Shown here piece after piece: positions 35,801 to 44,700 of a DNA stretch of 51,814 bases. The notes under the pieces are model-generated. The model was not told the DNA's origin and did not search any database. It saw only the letters and a program-made list of their open reading frames with translations. Position 1 is the first letter of the stretch, and each line of letters begins with the position of its first letter. A program made the translations under genes and the position numbers. This DNA is from Priapulus caudatus (taxonomy: Eukaryota; Priapulida; Priapulimorpha; Priapulimorphida; Priapulidae): contig NW_014578892.1 in the NCBI RefSeq assembly GCF_000485595.1, positions 1-51,814 of the forward strand, written 5' to 3'.

Positions 35801-36416
35801 TGGGCACTTACCTGTACAGGTGGCGAGCGCGCACATGTCCCGACAGCTTGCTCCAGCTCCCAAACGCAGTCTTTGCGGCAGCAACAGCCGTGTCAACATC
35901 CTCCTGCGTGCCCTGCACTGTGGAGGCCATAACCTCGCCAGTGGCAGGATAGCGCGTCTCGTAAGCCTTCCTGCCTTCAGGCCGCATCCACTGGTTGTTA
36001 ATGAAGTGGCCCAGGTTGCCATTGCTGTGGTCCTCTAGCCATTTCTGGTCATGGGTGAAAGGAATAGTAATATTAGTATGACTTTTAGCAGTATATACGC
36101 TGTTACAAGCTGTTCCGCTTTTGTTGACGCACCCTCGCTCCGAGTACTAATAGACAAGGCCAGCATTTATTGGGATTAAAGTGTCTATATCGGACTATCC
36201 TTGAGCCTGAGGCTTGAGACCCCGGCCAGGCAAATCACGTTCTATTTCTAGACTAGGATCAGAGCTCAACGCGATTAATCAAAATACGCAAACTATATGA
36301 AATATCAACTGGCTTACCTTTGCGGCTTCGGGAGACTCTGGGGCTGGTCCATAGCTCATGCTTTCGAATATTTCAGCAACCGAATCTCCCGACTTCGCTT
36401 GGGTGGAGGCTGCCAT
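17823..36416 (-). CDS. ALDH16A1: Aldehyde dehydrogenase family 16 member A1, complete, 15 exons, 824 aa
   Basis: Exons in transcript order: 36318-36416, 35812-36044, 35274-35452, 31009-31123, 25605-25752, 24525-24677, 23698-23895, 23211-23300, 22477-22719, 21990-22147, 21668-21835, 20165-20369, 19072-19257, 18330-18428, 17823-18023. They sum to 2475 bases with every splice phase consistent. Residues 1-~510 form the ALDH fold: PWNF with Asn180, LKPA with Lys203, SLELGGKSP with Glu277, [11 protein letters not shown] with Cys311 (34 residues after the Glu, as in active ALDHs), then EIFGP. Residues ~530-824 are the second, ALDH-like half special to ALDH16 ([41 protein letters not shown]), which lacks its own catalytic Cys; the chain ends [10 protein letters not shown]. 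The start (MAASTQAK... then [10 protein letters not shown]) lines up with the family N-terminus. The 3'-most GT is replaced by GC at the exon 13 donor. Total length is close to human (~800 aa). Confidence 0.95.
19379..19575. mobile_element. MITE with TA target duplication
   Basis: The terminal inverted repeats are AATATAACAAGGAGAGGAAG at the left and its complement at the right, with TA on each side (19377-19378, 19576-19577), as for Tc1/mariner-type insertions. The interior contains a CATATTTGCCATATGG palindrome. A 25-base direct repeat (TGCTTCTGATGACAACAG...) stands outside both ends at 19336-19360 and 19584-19608. The element sits in the ALDH16A1 intron between exons 12 and 13. Confidence 0.8.
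19620..20030 (+). repeat. Tandem repeat, ~55 bp unit
   Basis: Repeats of ACCACAGCTATGACAACTAA, CAACGATCGCAACTAGTGAT and TATACTGTTA occur about seven times with small changes. The array fills the ALDH16A1 intron between exons 12 and 13 and has no open frame of note. Confidence 0.8.
20370..20700 (+). repeat. Minisatellite, ~21 bp unit
   Basis: Units of the form GTAAACACAGGTGAGATAGG repeat about 14 times, starting right at the acceptor of ALDH16A1 exon 12. On the transcribed (minus) strand this gives repeats of CTCACCTGTGTTTAC inside the polypyrimidine/branch region of that intron. Confidence 0.8.
21283..21385. repeat. AT-rich microsatellite
   Basis: A run of TATTATATATTA-type units covers about 100 bases in the ALDH16A1 intron between exons 11 and 12. 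Confidence 0.85.
21405..21585 (+). repeat. Dispersed repeat end (GGCGAAAACATAACCTCC type)
   Basis: The stretch ends in CTTTTTGAGATATCCTGTTA, then runs of CAAACCAACAAAC and GGGGCGAAAACATAACCTCC. I recognise this arrangement as the end of an element family common in many invertebrate genomes. The class (SINE, LINE tail or MITE) is not decided here. Confidence 0.5.
23470..23697 (+). repeat. Pyrimidine-rich tandem repeat abutting exon 7 donor
   Basis: CATCTCTTTAACTTCCTCAT followed by TTTCACCAGCTTCTCTCT repeats, with decayed copies leading in from 23470. The last copy runs right up to the 5' splice site of ALDH16A1 exon 7 at 23697, so the intron start of that exon on the minus strand is purine-rich repeat. 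Confidence 0.7.
24000..24262 (+). repeat. Minisatellite, ~30 bp unit
   Basis: Units of TGTGTACGTGCAGAACATAG followed by TTCTATA or TTTTACC recur about nine times in the ALDH16A1 intron between exons 6 and 7. All six frames stay largely open, which produces several cysteine/threonine-rich ORFs that are not genes. Confidence 0.85.
25784..26143. mobile_element. MITE-like element beside exon 5
   Basis: The left end GTGATTACGTCACGAATTTC and the right end GAAAATTTGTGACGTAGTCA are inverted copies. A third, partial copy (TTGACTACGTCACGAATTTT) lies at 42833 in a TSG101 intron. The element begins only about 30 bases upstream of the ALDH16A1 exon 5 acceptor, so it probably supplies or abuts the branch-point region. 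Confidence 0.65.
26340..26700 (+). repeat. Tandem-unit repeat with AGGTCA motifs, partial copy
   Basis: This copy shares its start (GCAGTTGTCGCCAACTACAT) with 32020 and its body with 29.70-30.80 kb. It contains unit landmarks CTTCTCCCAAAGATGTGTAA, GGTAGCGCTAGGTCAATTAG and TCAAGGTCAAGGTCAAA. The copy is interrupted at 26700 by a different sequence, and a poor-quality continuation appears near 27880-28130. Confidence 0.7.
26701..27880. other. Insert-like segment with GGGGCACAC repeats, no gene
   Basis: The first 130 bases hold three GGGGCACACG blocks and repeats of GAATTTAATCGCCCGATCAC. The remainder has only short ORFs (the best is 140 codons at 27215) without recognisable domains. The whole stretch interrupts a tandem repeat that resumes at about 27880, which suggests an inserted element; I could not match its ends as inverted repeats. 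Confidence 0.4.
28219..29673 (+). repeat. Error-rich near-duplicate of 30.89-32.0 kb
   Basis: This segment follows 30890-32000 landmark by landmark: CTGAACATCCGGAAT, AATTCACGCGTTTG, GGGCAGGGCAG, CCATGGTAC, the AT-rich run, AAGCAATTG, and GTGGAAAGCCAAACAAGTCC (here with an A for the second base). It carries constant small insertions and is about 25-30% longer. It ends at the N gap. The pattern fits gap-filling with uncorrected long reads rather than an old duplication. Confidence 0.75.
28363..28507 (-). pseudogene. ALDH16A1: Broken copy of ALDH16A1 exon 4
   Basis: This part of the duplicated segment corresponds to exon 4 at 31009-31123. Recognisable pieces are GTACCATGGA and GCCCTGCCCTTG, but there are frame-changing insertions and an early in-frame stop after the ...GCTCGCATG block, and the acceptor AG context is altered. 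It cannot serve as an exon as written. Most likely it is an assembly artefact and not an alternative exon. Confidence 0.65.
29674..29698. other. Assembly gap, 25 N
   Basis: Twenty-five Ns mark a scaffold gap between the error-rich duplicate and the cleaner repeat copy. Confidence 0.99.
29877..30248. mobile_element. MITE with a (CCCTAA)n core
   Basis: The terminal inverted repeats begin TGCTATCCCCCGGGCGTGGA and continue GGGACG, perfect over about 26 bases at both ends. The interior contains a 74-base CCCTAA array (30081-30154) that grades into CTAATA repeats. It is inserted into one unit of the AGGTCA repeat array: the flanking CTCCCCAAG word appears on both sides. A corrupted second copy lies at about 32280-32700. 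Confidence 0.8.
30081..30154 (-). repeat. Interstitial telomere-like array
   Basis: About twelve units, mostly CCCTAA with two ATCCTA variants, followed by CTAATACTAATA decay. This is the longest telomere-type run in the window. It lies inside a MITE, so it is not evidence of a chromosome end. Confidence 0.9.
30859..30889. repeat. Short hairpin GTATCCCCGC...GCGGGGGATAC
   Basis: A 10-11 base stem surrounds CGACTTCGTC. A related hairpin (GTATTCCCCCGAAC / GTTCGGGGAA) is at 34278-34306. They look like ends of one small repeat family. Confidence 0.6.
31990..33008 (+). repeat. Error-rich copy of the 29.7-30.7 kb repeat array and its MITE
   Basis: The order of landmarks matches 29700-30560: AATAAGTCACAAAGAC, the TATCCCCCGGGCGT end, a scrambled CCTAA block, a degraded right end near 32690, and then two AGGTCA units. 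Many single-base indels are present up to about 32700. It lies to the left of ALDH16A1 exon 3 and to the right of exon 4. Confidence 0.7.
32815..32829. promoter_or_regulatory. Perfect ERE-like palindrome (repeat-derived)
   Basis: AGGTCACAGTGACCT is an inverted AGGTCA pair with 3-base spacing, the consensus form bound by steroid-type nuclear receptors. Sister units carry one-base variants: AGGTCCCAGTGACCT at 30363-30377 and AGGTCGCAGTGACCT near 30510. The repeat units also hold TCAAGGTCA, the extended half-site used by ERR/NR5A receptors. Binding is inferred from sequence only. Confidence 0.35.
33009..33368. mobile_element. Foldback element with GTTGCCATGG arms
   Basis: The left arm (CCAAGGTGCGT..TATGGTAAAG, ...TGCCATGGTAACAAGATTT) pairs with the right arm (...GTTGTTGCCATGGCAACGAT, ...CGATAACGCACCTTC). 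An inner hairpin (ATTTGGCACACAGGG at 33146 facing CCTGTGTGCCAAAT near 33213) surrounds an AT-rich centre. The left arm alone also occurs at 30560-30680, where it truncates a repeat unit. Confidence 0.7.
33467..34281. mobile_element. Long inverted-repeat element, ~815 bp
   Basis: Arms of about 265 bases (33467-33735 and 34020-34281) are inverted copies: AGATAATAGGAGGAGTGTGA faces TCACACTCCTCCCTATTATC, and CTCTGGCCATCAA faces GATAATGGCCAGAG. The centre continues to pair weakly. There is no ORF with recognisable domains. It lies in the ALDH16A1 intron between exons 3 and 4. Confidence 0.75.
34545..34710 (-). mobile_element. tRNA-derived SINE
   Basis: On the minus strand the head carries an RNA polymerase III A box (TGGCTCAATGG) and B box (GGTTCAAATCC) at normal spacing, but the anticodon, T and acceptor stems do not pair properly, so it is not a working tRNA. 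After the tRNA part comes CCGGCCGGGTCATACCAAAG, a junction I recognise from SINEs of many marine invertebrates, then a body with a duplicated CTGCTTAGCACTCT word. The 5' end abuts an A/T-rich run at 34711-34760. Confidence 0.75.
35479..35690 (+). repeat. Tandem repeat, ~60 bp unit, three copies
   Basis: CTCTCTGATTATCACAAG and AACCTAACCATACCAAC recur three times between ALDH16A1 exons 3 and 2, with the third unit preceded by a short GATTATCT expansion. Confidence 0.75.
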
Positions 36417-36652
36417 GTTTCCTAGAAAATCATTCGTCGCCTCGTCGCGCCATCTCCCGGGAGATAAATTGATAAGCGTGCACTTTTAGGTTATGTGAAT
36501 TTTGTTATACCGTGAACTTTGCAACAATATATATGTGAAAGTGCGTTTTCAATATTACGAGATACCGTATGTTGCACTTGGATTTGGCCTGTGTAATATA
36601 TAATAAGGCTGCTACGCATGTCTTAGGGTTGTTACAGCAGCAGGTGTACATC

Positions 36653-36753
36653 TAACCTGTATGATACAGGCGGTTCCGGTTCCGCTTCACTACACTTCAC
36701 CCCTGTAGATAGTGTAGTGAAGCGGAACATACCGCCTGTATCATACAGGTTAG
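36653..36753. mobile_element. Hairpin MITE upstream of ALDH16A1
   Basis: TAACCTGTATGATACAGGCG... and its complement form ~44-base arms around a CTTCACCCCTGTAGATA loop. The arms contain a shared TTCCGCTTCACTACAC block. The flanking TGTACATC/TGTACATC (36645-36652, 36754-36761) is an 8-base target duplication, as made by hAT-type transposases. It sits about 235 bases upstream of the ALDH16A1 start codon, in the probable promoter. Confidence 0.8.
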
Positions 36754-36824
36754 TGTACATCCACAAATTACAAACATTGGAGCCGGTGAATGAATGAATA
36801 CACATGAATGAGTTTGAATAACTA

Positions 36825-38715
36825 TTTATTATTGTATGTACGCTGTTGTTCAGGTGTTCTCAGATGGAAATTCTGTCAAAAACCGGCACGTGCATTTGCT
36901 ACAGGACTGTTTAAATTGTAACAGCAGTGTTTCGTGTGCGTGGAAATCTAGGTCACTTGCTGCATAAACTCCACACTGACGACCAATAACATAACAAGAA
37001 AAAGATCTATCCAAAAAACATGTAACCAGAGTATCATAAAAAAGACGCATCATTTCTTGTTTTCACAAACAATATTCGGCAGGTTCTCACAATCGGCTTA
37101 ACATTGACGTAATCATTATACAATATAAGCCTTCTAATCTTCTCTAATTCCGTTATTTGCATTATAAACATTTTTATTACTAACATAAAGCAGTCAGTAT
37201 CGGAATAACGCACATAATCATAAACAGCCACATCAGTAATAATCAGACCAGCCGCAGCCCTTCAGTGAACAAAAGTGGCATTCAAATAATAATTATGATA
37301 CCCTCTAACAAGAGCAAGACCTGTTCTCATTACTTTTAAATTATCACCTATACGAGGAATATAAATATGTTTGCATGCACGCACGCACGCACGCACATGT
37401 CACATATTCTGATCCGACAATATTTACTACATGTTAAAAATATCAACAAGCGGTGACAAGACCTGCTTCCCAAGGCATGAAGTGTGAAAGCTGTCACAGC
37501 ATGTCACCTGGTGAACTAAACAACACCTATAGTGTTCACAGCTGTATGGTTGACTGACATCAGTTGGTTATGCAACAATATATATACTTACATGAAATCT
37601 AGTCATAAAGAACCCAACACAAGCAAAATGTCATTCTGATATATGAATTTTCTTTATAACTAGTTAAAAATATCAAGGTTAACGAAAGGCATGACTTCAT
37701 TACTCCATTTTTACAGATATGAAAACTGTTACTCCTGCTATGTGTAGACGCAAACATCTTTGTTGTACCACCACACACACTTATATAGTGCTGACACATT
37801 ACACGTGCCACATTTACAGCCGTTAATGGAAACTACAATAATATGTAATTTAATGTATGCAGCGTTATGCAGACAACAATTTGCACAGGGTTGCCCAGTC
37901 TAAATGAATACTCATGCGTACCACGCTATATACTCTTTCAGCTAATCCAACATGAATCACAGAATTCACAAATATGATTTGATACCACTTAATGCATTTG
38001 GTAAACACGTTTGATAATTCCTATATGATGTATTCCTATATTATGTTCGTGTACAGCCAGTACGTATTGTTGTATAATGCTAACGCAAATAGTGGATTTA
38101 TGTAGATACGCCCTTTGTCAGATACATACAATTCCTACAAATAATGTGACAGCACAGTATACGGGAAAATAATACATGCATTGTAAATGAAAATTTGTTT
38201 TCCAGTAAAATGTTTTACTATTGATTCACAGTTGCACCAACTCACATTAGATGTACCTAACACCATGTGTAGCTGTGATCACATTAGAATGTCTAAGCAA
38301 AATGTAAATAGTTTACTCTCAACCCAAGTTTCCCCATTCCCATTAATTTACTTTTCAGAGAAGAGCACTGGGTGGTCTGCAGCCTAGATATATAAATTCA
38401 CCCATATATAAGACAAAACTAGCAACATTTCTTAGAAAACCTATACTCAACAAAAAATTCATAGTGATTCACGTATAAAAGCAATATTTCAAATTAATTC
38501 CATAACAACGAGTGGTGCCACAAAACTTTAATTGCAAATCTGCCTAGCGCTGATTATGTTAATAGTAGACTCCGTGGCAGCTGATACACACCATACAACC
38601 TCATAATTCATAAATATCTTACAGTCCTATGTGCGACATTAGATATATCCATTATCTAAGAGGCAAACATCACTGGCAGAGTGACTGTGCCGAGCTGCAC
38701 CACCTGGTTTACAAG
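36825..38715 (-). other. TSG101: Probable 3' UTR region of TSG101
   Basis: From the TSG101 stop down to 36825 there is AT-rich DNA with no gene and no recognised transposon. AATAAA on the minus strand occurs at 36825-36830 and near 37172, so the 3' UTR may be 1.5-1.9 kb. A short CACG microsatellite (37377-37396) lies inside. The end of the UTR is not proven by sequence. Confidence 0.35.
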
Positions 38716-41700
38716 TTAGAACCGCATCGGTTGGGTCACCTCAACAAGACCAGCCTTATCTCTGCACTTCTTCATCAGGGCTCGAAGCATGAACTGTTCT
38801 CGAGAGAGTTCCCTGACATGCTGAAAATAGCAAGATGACTTTAACCGATTGATAAACTTCATAAAAGAAATTCACATATTTTTTGATTATTTATGAGGGA
38901 TAGCGCGAACGCAGTCCCCCTCTAACAAAAATTATACACCCGAGTTCCCTCGATTTGAGAGAATCGCAGGAGTCAGCCAAACCGAAGTGCAATGGAAAGG
39001 CCTCTTCCTGGGGGATCCGCCTTGTTGATCATGGAAGCCCCGATGCCAGGTAAGTATGCTTTGGTTAGGTTCCCCCTAACACTTGTATACGAAGCAACAA
39101 CAAATATTTGTGGTGGCTAGATACATAACCTTTGACACTGCCAAGATACTTGCTCACTGACGCATACAATTGTAAGCTTCTATTTACGAGACAATAATTA
39201 TAACCAAAATCTGGACACTGGTACAGAGGTTTCGGTGTAAAATAACTTTATGTCCAAAATAATATATGTCAAAGTTTCGTTAAATTAATATTAACTGCCA
39301 TCTATCGGTGAGAATAGTACTCACTGGTACACACTTCACTCTAAAGAGTTTGTGGTGTGTCTCTTGTTGTCATTCACATCACATACTTCGTGCTAACCAC
39401 GGCCCGTGAGTGAATACGGATATTACTACTCGCAAGAATATTGCAACTACTTCTTAAATAATATTTACTACATTAATACATATATAAATTTTTATATTTT
39501 TATGTCATAACACTGGCAGTTACACAATCATTTATGGATTATAACGTGATTGTGAACACGTGCTGCCACCTAGTATCAGGAACATCAACTAAAATGTTAA
39601 ACTCAAAAAGGCACTAATGTACAACGAATGCTAAAAAATGCAATAAAAAAAACCATGCTATTATTTATTGTTATACCAATAAAACAACATAACCAAAAAT
39701 TTCAAAGAAACTTTTAAATGATTTCCACTTTTCAACAAATTCGTGTATAAGTAACGTTATGCTAATTTAATTAAACAAGATACTCCACATCCTGCACTTC
39801 TCTAAGGAATATATCTTCCAGAATGCATTACATTTCAGCAGGAGCGTATAATGACAAAGGAGTAAGACAGCGATTTGGTACTGATTTCACTACATTTTTG
39901 TCGTACGAGTTCGATGTGAATAAAAATACAAATGTATACAAACATGAGCTTCTTTTGTTCACTGGTCCTTATTCTATCTTCCGGTAGTATTACAAACCGC
40001 GTAGCTTCCTTCGTTTTGACATAATTCGTACTTTTCCACGACATGGTTTTCACCTTAGTTACCGTAATCTGGCGAGGCCACACTCTAAATTTGCACACAC
40101 AGCTCTTCAATGAGCCACGGTCAGTGCTTTTCGGCCTCGTACCTAGTCGAGTGCAGAAAGATTCGCTACTAAAATTAAATAGGAGCTCACAAGCGCATTT
40201 CCAACGCTAACATTCTCCCATATCATTAGATCCTAGCAAATACTTCGTGTTCATCATAATCACTACTACTGTTATGACAAAAATAGTAACTCCTAGTTGC
40301 CTCCATTTCACTTGCCGTTGCTTTAAAACCCACAAGAAAGAGTGTGTAGCAAAAACTCGGCATCCTGGCGCAAATCAGGCCGACCTGCTTCCCGCCAACA
40401 CAGATAATAGCCCTCGAAGTGTGGTGACGTGAACGGTCACCATGTTTTTATCTTTGCTGCGCCCTTGTACCGCTGTATTCCCGCGCAGATCTCGATGCCG
40501 CCGCTTGCACGTGTCTGCTTGGAGAATTGGGGAAACTGTCTCAACAACATCGGAGAATTCCAACAACATTGGAGGTATTTTCAACAATACCTTTCTACAA
40601 GACAACCCGCAGCTGTGAAATGGGAAGGAACTAAAGATTTTTATCTTTGCCATAAGGTAGTATTTAGCATGATCACGTCCAAGATTTTAGCTAGTCTAGT
40701 TATCTAGGAGTAAATAGCGTTTGATGCCGTCATTGTGGCGGGCTTTAATTAACGTGCACCCATGCTGTTTTAAAAAAATTAAATAAAACTATTACATTAA
40801 ATCTATAGTTTAGGAATGCCCTTGTTTATGGTTAATCCCCTGCAGCTTTTTTTTAATAAACGCTGCGTCTGGTAAAAAATATCTGAAACACTTCGACGGC
40901 CGCCGAGGAATGCACTGTATAATGTTAGGATAACGAACCTGACTTGTTTGGTACTAGCCAACCGATTGGTAGGCTTTTCGTCATCTATTCGGTCTTCATT
41001 AATTGCACTAGCAATCAACCGTATCTCTAAGCCTTCCTCGTACAGTGCCGCTCTGGCGCTGCCTGAACCGCGATTCCACCTGCCGGTGCTCCATTGAAGA
41101 GCTGTGTGTGCTAAATTTAGAGGTGCGCCTCGCCAACGATACGTTAATAACGGATACAACCACAGTCGTGAAAAGTTACCGATTTATGTCAAGAAACACA
41201 GGAAGCTATGTGGTCTATTTGTAATACTACCGTTGGAAGATAGAATAAGACCCAGTGAACCCAAAAAAACTCATTTTGTACTATCATTTTGTAAGTTTAT
41301 TCACCGATTCGCAGACTTTCTGCACGACAAATACTGTTAGTGAAATCAGTACCAAATCGCGTCCTTACTCCTTTGTCATTATACGCTCCTGATTTCAGCT
41401 ACAAAATATCATAGTTATCCACAGAACTAACCTTCAAGTAAACTTCTGTTCAATCACACGCCTTCCAAGGCCCGCCAAAGTATAACAATACATCTGTCGT
41501 TGCATCCCTCAAGAAAAAGCATTAGATATCTGAAAAACAGAAATTTATGATTGTTAGAAGGCCATGTCAATCAGGAAACAATATACACTCAATTGCTTGG
41601 AAAAAACATACACATTCATATCATCCACTATAATCATGGCACGTTCTGCTAATAAAACGAGTCATCAGTATGGCCACCGGACCCTTGAAGGATGGGAAAC

Positions 41701-44700
41701 GATTTTCGTAATAATCTCCACAGTGAACAACTGCTTTCTTTAACATACAGCAATAAGTGTGTCACTCGGCATCAATTTACGGCAAAGAACAACTTATTAA
41801 ATCATAAGCCATTTCCGCCTGAGGGGTAAAACCTACATATAATATTATATACTACATATATACATATACTAGTAGTCTACGCTCTGCCCGCAAAGCTTAT
41901 TGTTAATTAAGTGTTAATTGCAGTCTTCAAAAAAGTCTTTAAAATACGACACGTTTCACACAGTTCCCAAATGCTGCATGTATCGTGCGCATAGTTGATA
42001 TGCCGCGGCCAGCACCAGCTTGCTAACTAACGGGAACCTGCTGGGCTGTGGGTCGATATTAAGGTAATCACAGTAACACACTTGCCTCCGCTTCTTATCA
42101 TCAGGCAACACAGTAACACAGCTGAAAATCAAGCCTGCACGTGCCCGTAGCAGCAACATTTATTCTAGCCACGGCTGGAAACTTGCACAACCTCGAATAC
42201 AATTCACTTGCCCGCTCACATATCCCAACCAGCCCCCAGCTTCCATCATAGATCCAATTAGAAACTAATCGGATAAAAACTTGCCCCCGAATACATGCGA
42301 ACATTTTGGAAAACCGGTGAAACCCGGTGTCGTATCAAACAAGAACTCTTTGAAGAACACATACGATCTCAGCGAAAATGGTGTGTCATATGATAAGGGA
42401 GAAATCAATAGACGAAAACAAGATAAGCTTTGAATATATTTATTCACATATTGATAGAATATTTACAAGTTGAAAACTATGCAAAACGCTGTTAAAACGG
42501 TGTCATACACTTCTCTATTATGAGCTCTTGATATATTATACTGATTGTTTACTATAGATGTACATACTGCTTGTAGAGTGGCGCAGTCGTGACAACAGCA
42601 TCGTCAATGTCCACTTGTTCCTGCTCCTCCATCTTGCCTAGCAGCTTTTTCAGCTCTTCACTCTTCTCCTTCAGCAGCACTACGTTTTGATCTACCTTCA
42701 CCTGTAATGTTCAGTCAGCAGATAATCAGTGATATTATATATACATGTATGCATCCAACATGACACACGCATGTGCTTTCGATCCAAATGCAACAATCAC
42801 CCACAGACTGATAGAGTAAACTATTAAATTGACTACGTCACGAATTTTCTATGGTATATATTTGTAAAATTTTTATTGCCATTTTTTTACATTATAAGTA
42901 AGTACTAATGGGACTAAATGTATCGTCAAATTCTTTAGAACATGTGTCAGTAATAAGTATGAACATTCAATACTGGTGCGATTGCTGCTGTAACAGATTC
43001 ATTCTAATTAACCTGAGACTTATAAATATAATAAATAGTGATTATCCTCTAACTGTGGAGTGGGGTTGTGTTGAACCATACCTGTTCTTCCTCTAGACTG
43101 TTAATAATCTGCTCCAACCTATCCTTCCCTTTATTCAAATCTTCCTGTGTTTTTTTCAATGCATCCATTTCAGCCTAGAGCCAACATAAGAACACGATCA
43201 ATTAATAGAAACATGGTCTCGGAAAGATTAGTATCATTAATCTATCGCCAAACAAATGTATCATGATTTAAATGTAGAGAAAGATGAAACATTGATTGAA
43301 GTGCATGCACTGTGTGACGGTACTGAGACGAATATGCAAAATCAACATAAATGGTATTAACACGAAGCTTAGTACGACATGATCGTACACTCGAGTTGTA
43401 CAATAATGTGCGAGAAGTAGCACTAACCTGTGCTTGTGCAAACACCTCCTTTAGCCTGCGATGCATCTTGTCTTGCACAGCTGAAAGGATGGACGCACGA
43501 AGATGTTCTTCTGTCACCGTATTTGTGTTTCCAGTAGCTGCGCCACAAACCAGATGAATAATGATTTGTCAGAGAATTACGTTTTAGTGTAGACATTAGA
43601 CACAAAATTCTCCCAAAACACAACAGCGGGCATGCATGTTCAAGCCTACAGAATTCAAAATTAAGGGTATTCTGCAGCAGTTTTGCTGCCTACAAGGGTC
43701 AGTTTGCTGCCTGCTCTCATTGTCACCCATAAATACTTGCGGCCAAAAAATTCCTAATAAAGTATACTAAAAGCACCAGAGATATAGACAATTTCTGGTC
43801 GAAAATGGTGGCCAGTTGTTCAGGGTTATTTCTTCAAATCGCGTTGACCCTACGTGACTGTCCATACTTCATTTGATGTGCAACTTAGATTAAGCATAGG
43901 TGATAATACTTAGAAGGAACAAATCAGGAGGAACAGGGCTAGGAGGCCAAATGAGCTTTCTAATAGCAAGAGGCAATAAGACAGTACTGTCTGAAGGTGG
44001 AAGAAAGTGGAACTGCTATCGTTTTTTCAAGTTTCTACCTGGGTGAATATGGTTGCTGCCTGTTTTTTCCTGGCAGCAAGGACTTACTGCATGGTAAAAA
44101 ATGTTATATCTAACCCTGAAGCCTAGTACTTTTAGTACATCTAAGTCTAACGACAACATTTTTAATATATCATGTGTTAGTGAATATGAAACATAGACGT
44201 CCCTTGTGCCACAGTCTGGTGCCCCTCTATACCATGCTTGCTTTTATGCACGGTTCGTCATTAATAGTCTTACCTGCTGTGCCCGCACCAGCATAGTAAG
44301 GACTAGACTGCTGGTGTGTTGCACCAGGGTAACCGGGGGATTGGCCGCTGCTGCTCGGTGTGTAACCAGGATAACCCGCTGGTGGCTGCTGGTAACCTGA
44401 CGACCCTGGAATTACATGACAATCGTGGCACTTTCGATGTTAACTCGAATTATCACGGGTCGCGGCGGTCACGGTGACTGCTAGGTGTGACAAGATAAGG
44501 CCATTCTGGTGTAAACTATACGTACAGTGGCTATAACACGGCTTGATTACTAAGATACTGATATGGATAGGATGTTCTCACATGCACGACCTCACCAGGT
44601 TTTGCTAGACGAGTTAAATAGGCATCGTTTCTGATTGCATTCTGAGCCAAGATATTCCTGTATTCTGCTGCCGTGTAATTCAGCAACGCACTTTATTTAG

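Noticed and set aside
39781-39840. Missing TSG101 exon (a CILEDIFL-like reading on the minus strand)
   Set aside because: The resemblance is limited to a few residues, the frame closes quickly and no splice sites fit the needed phases.
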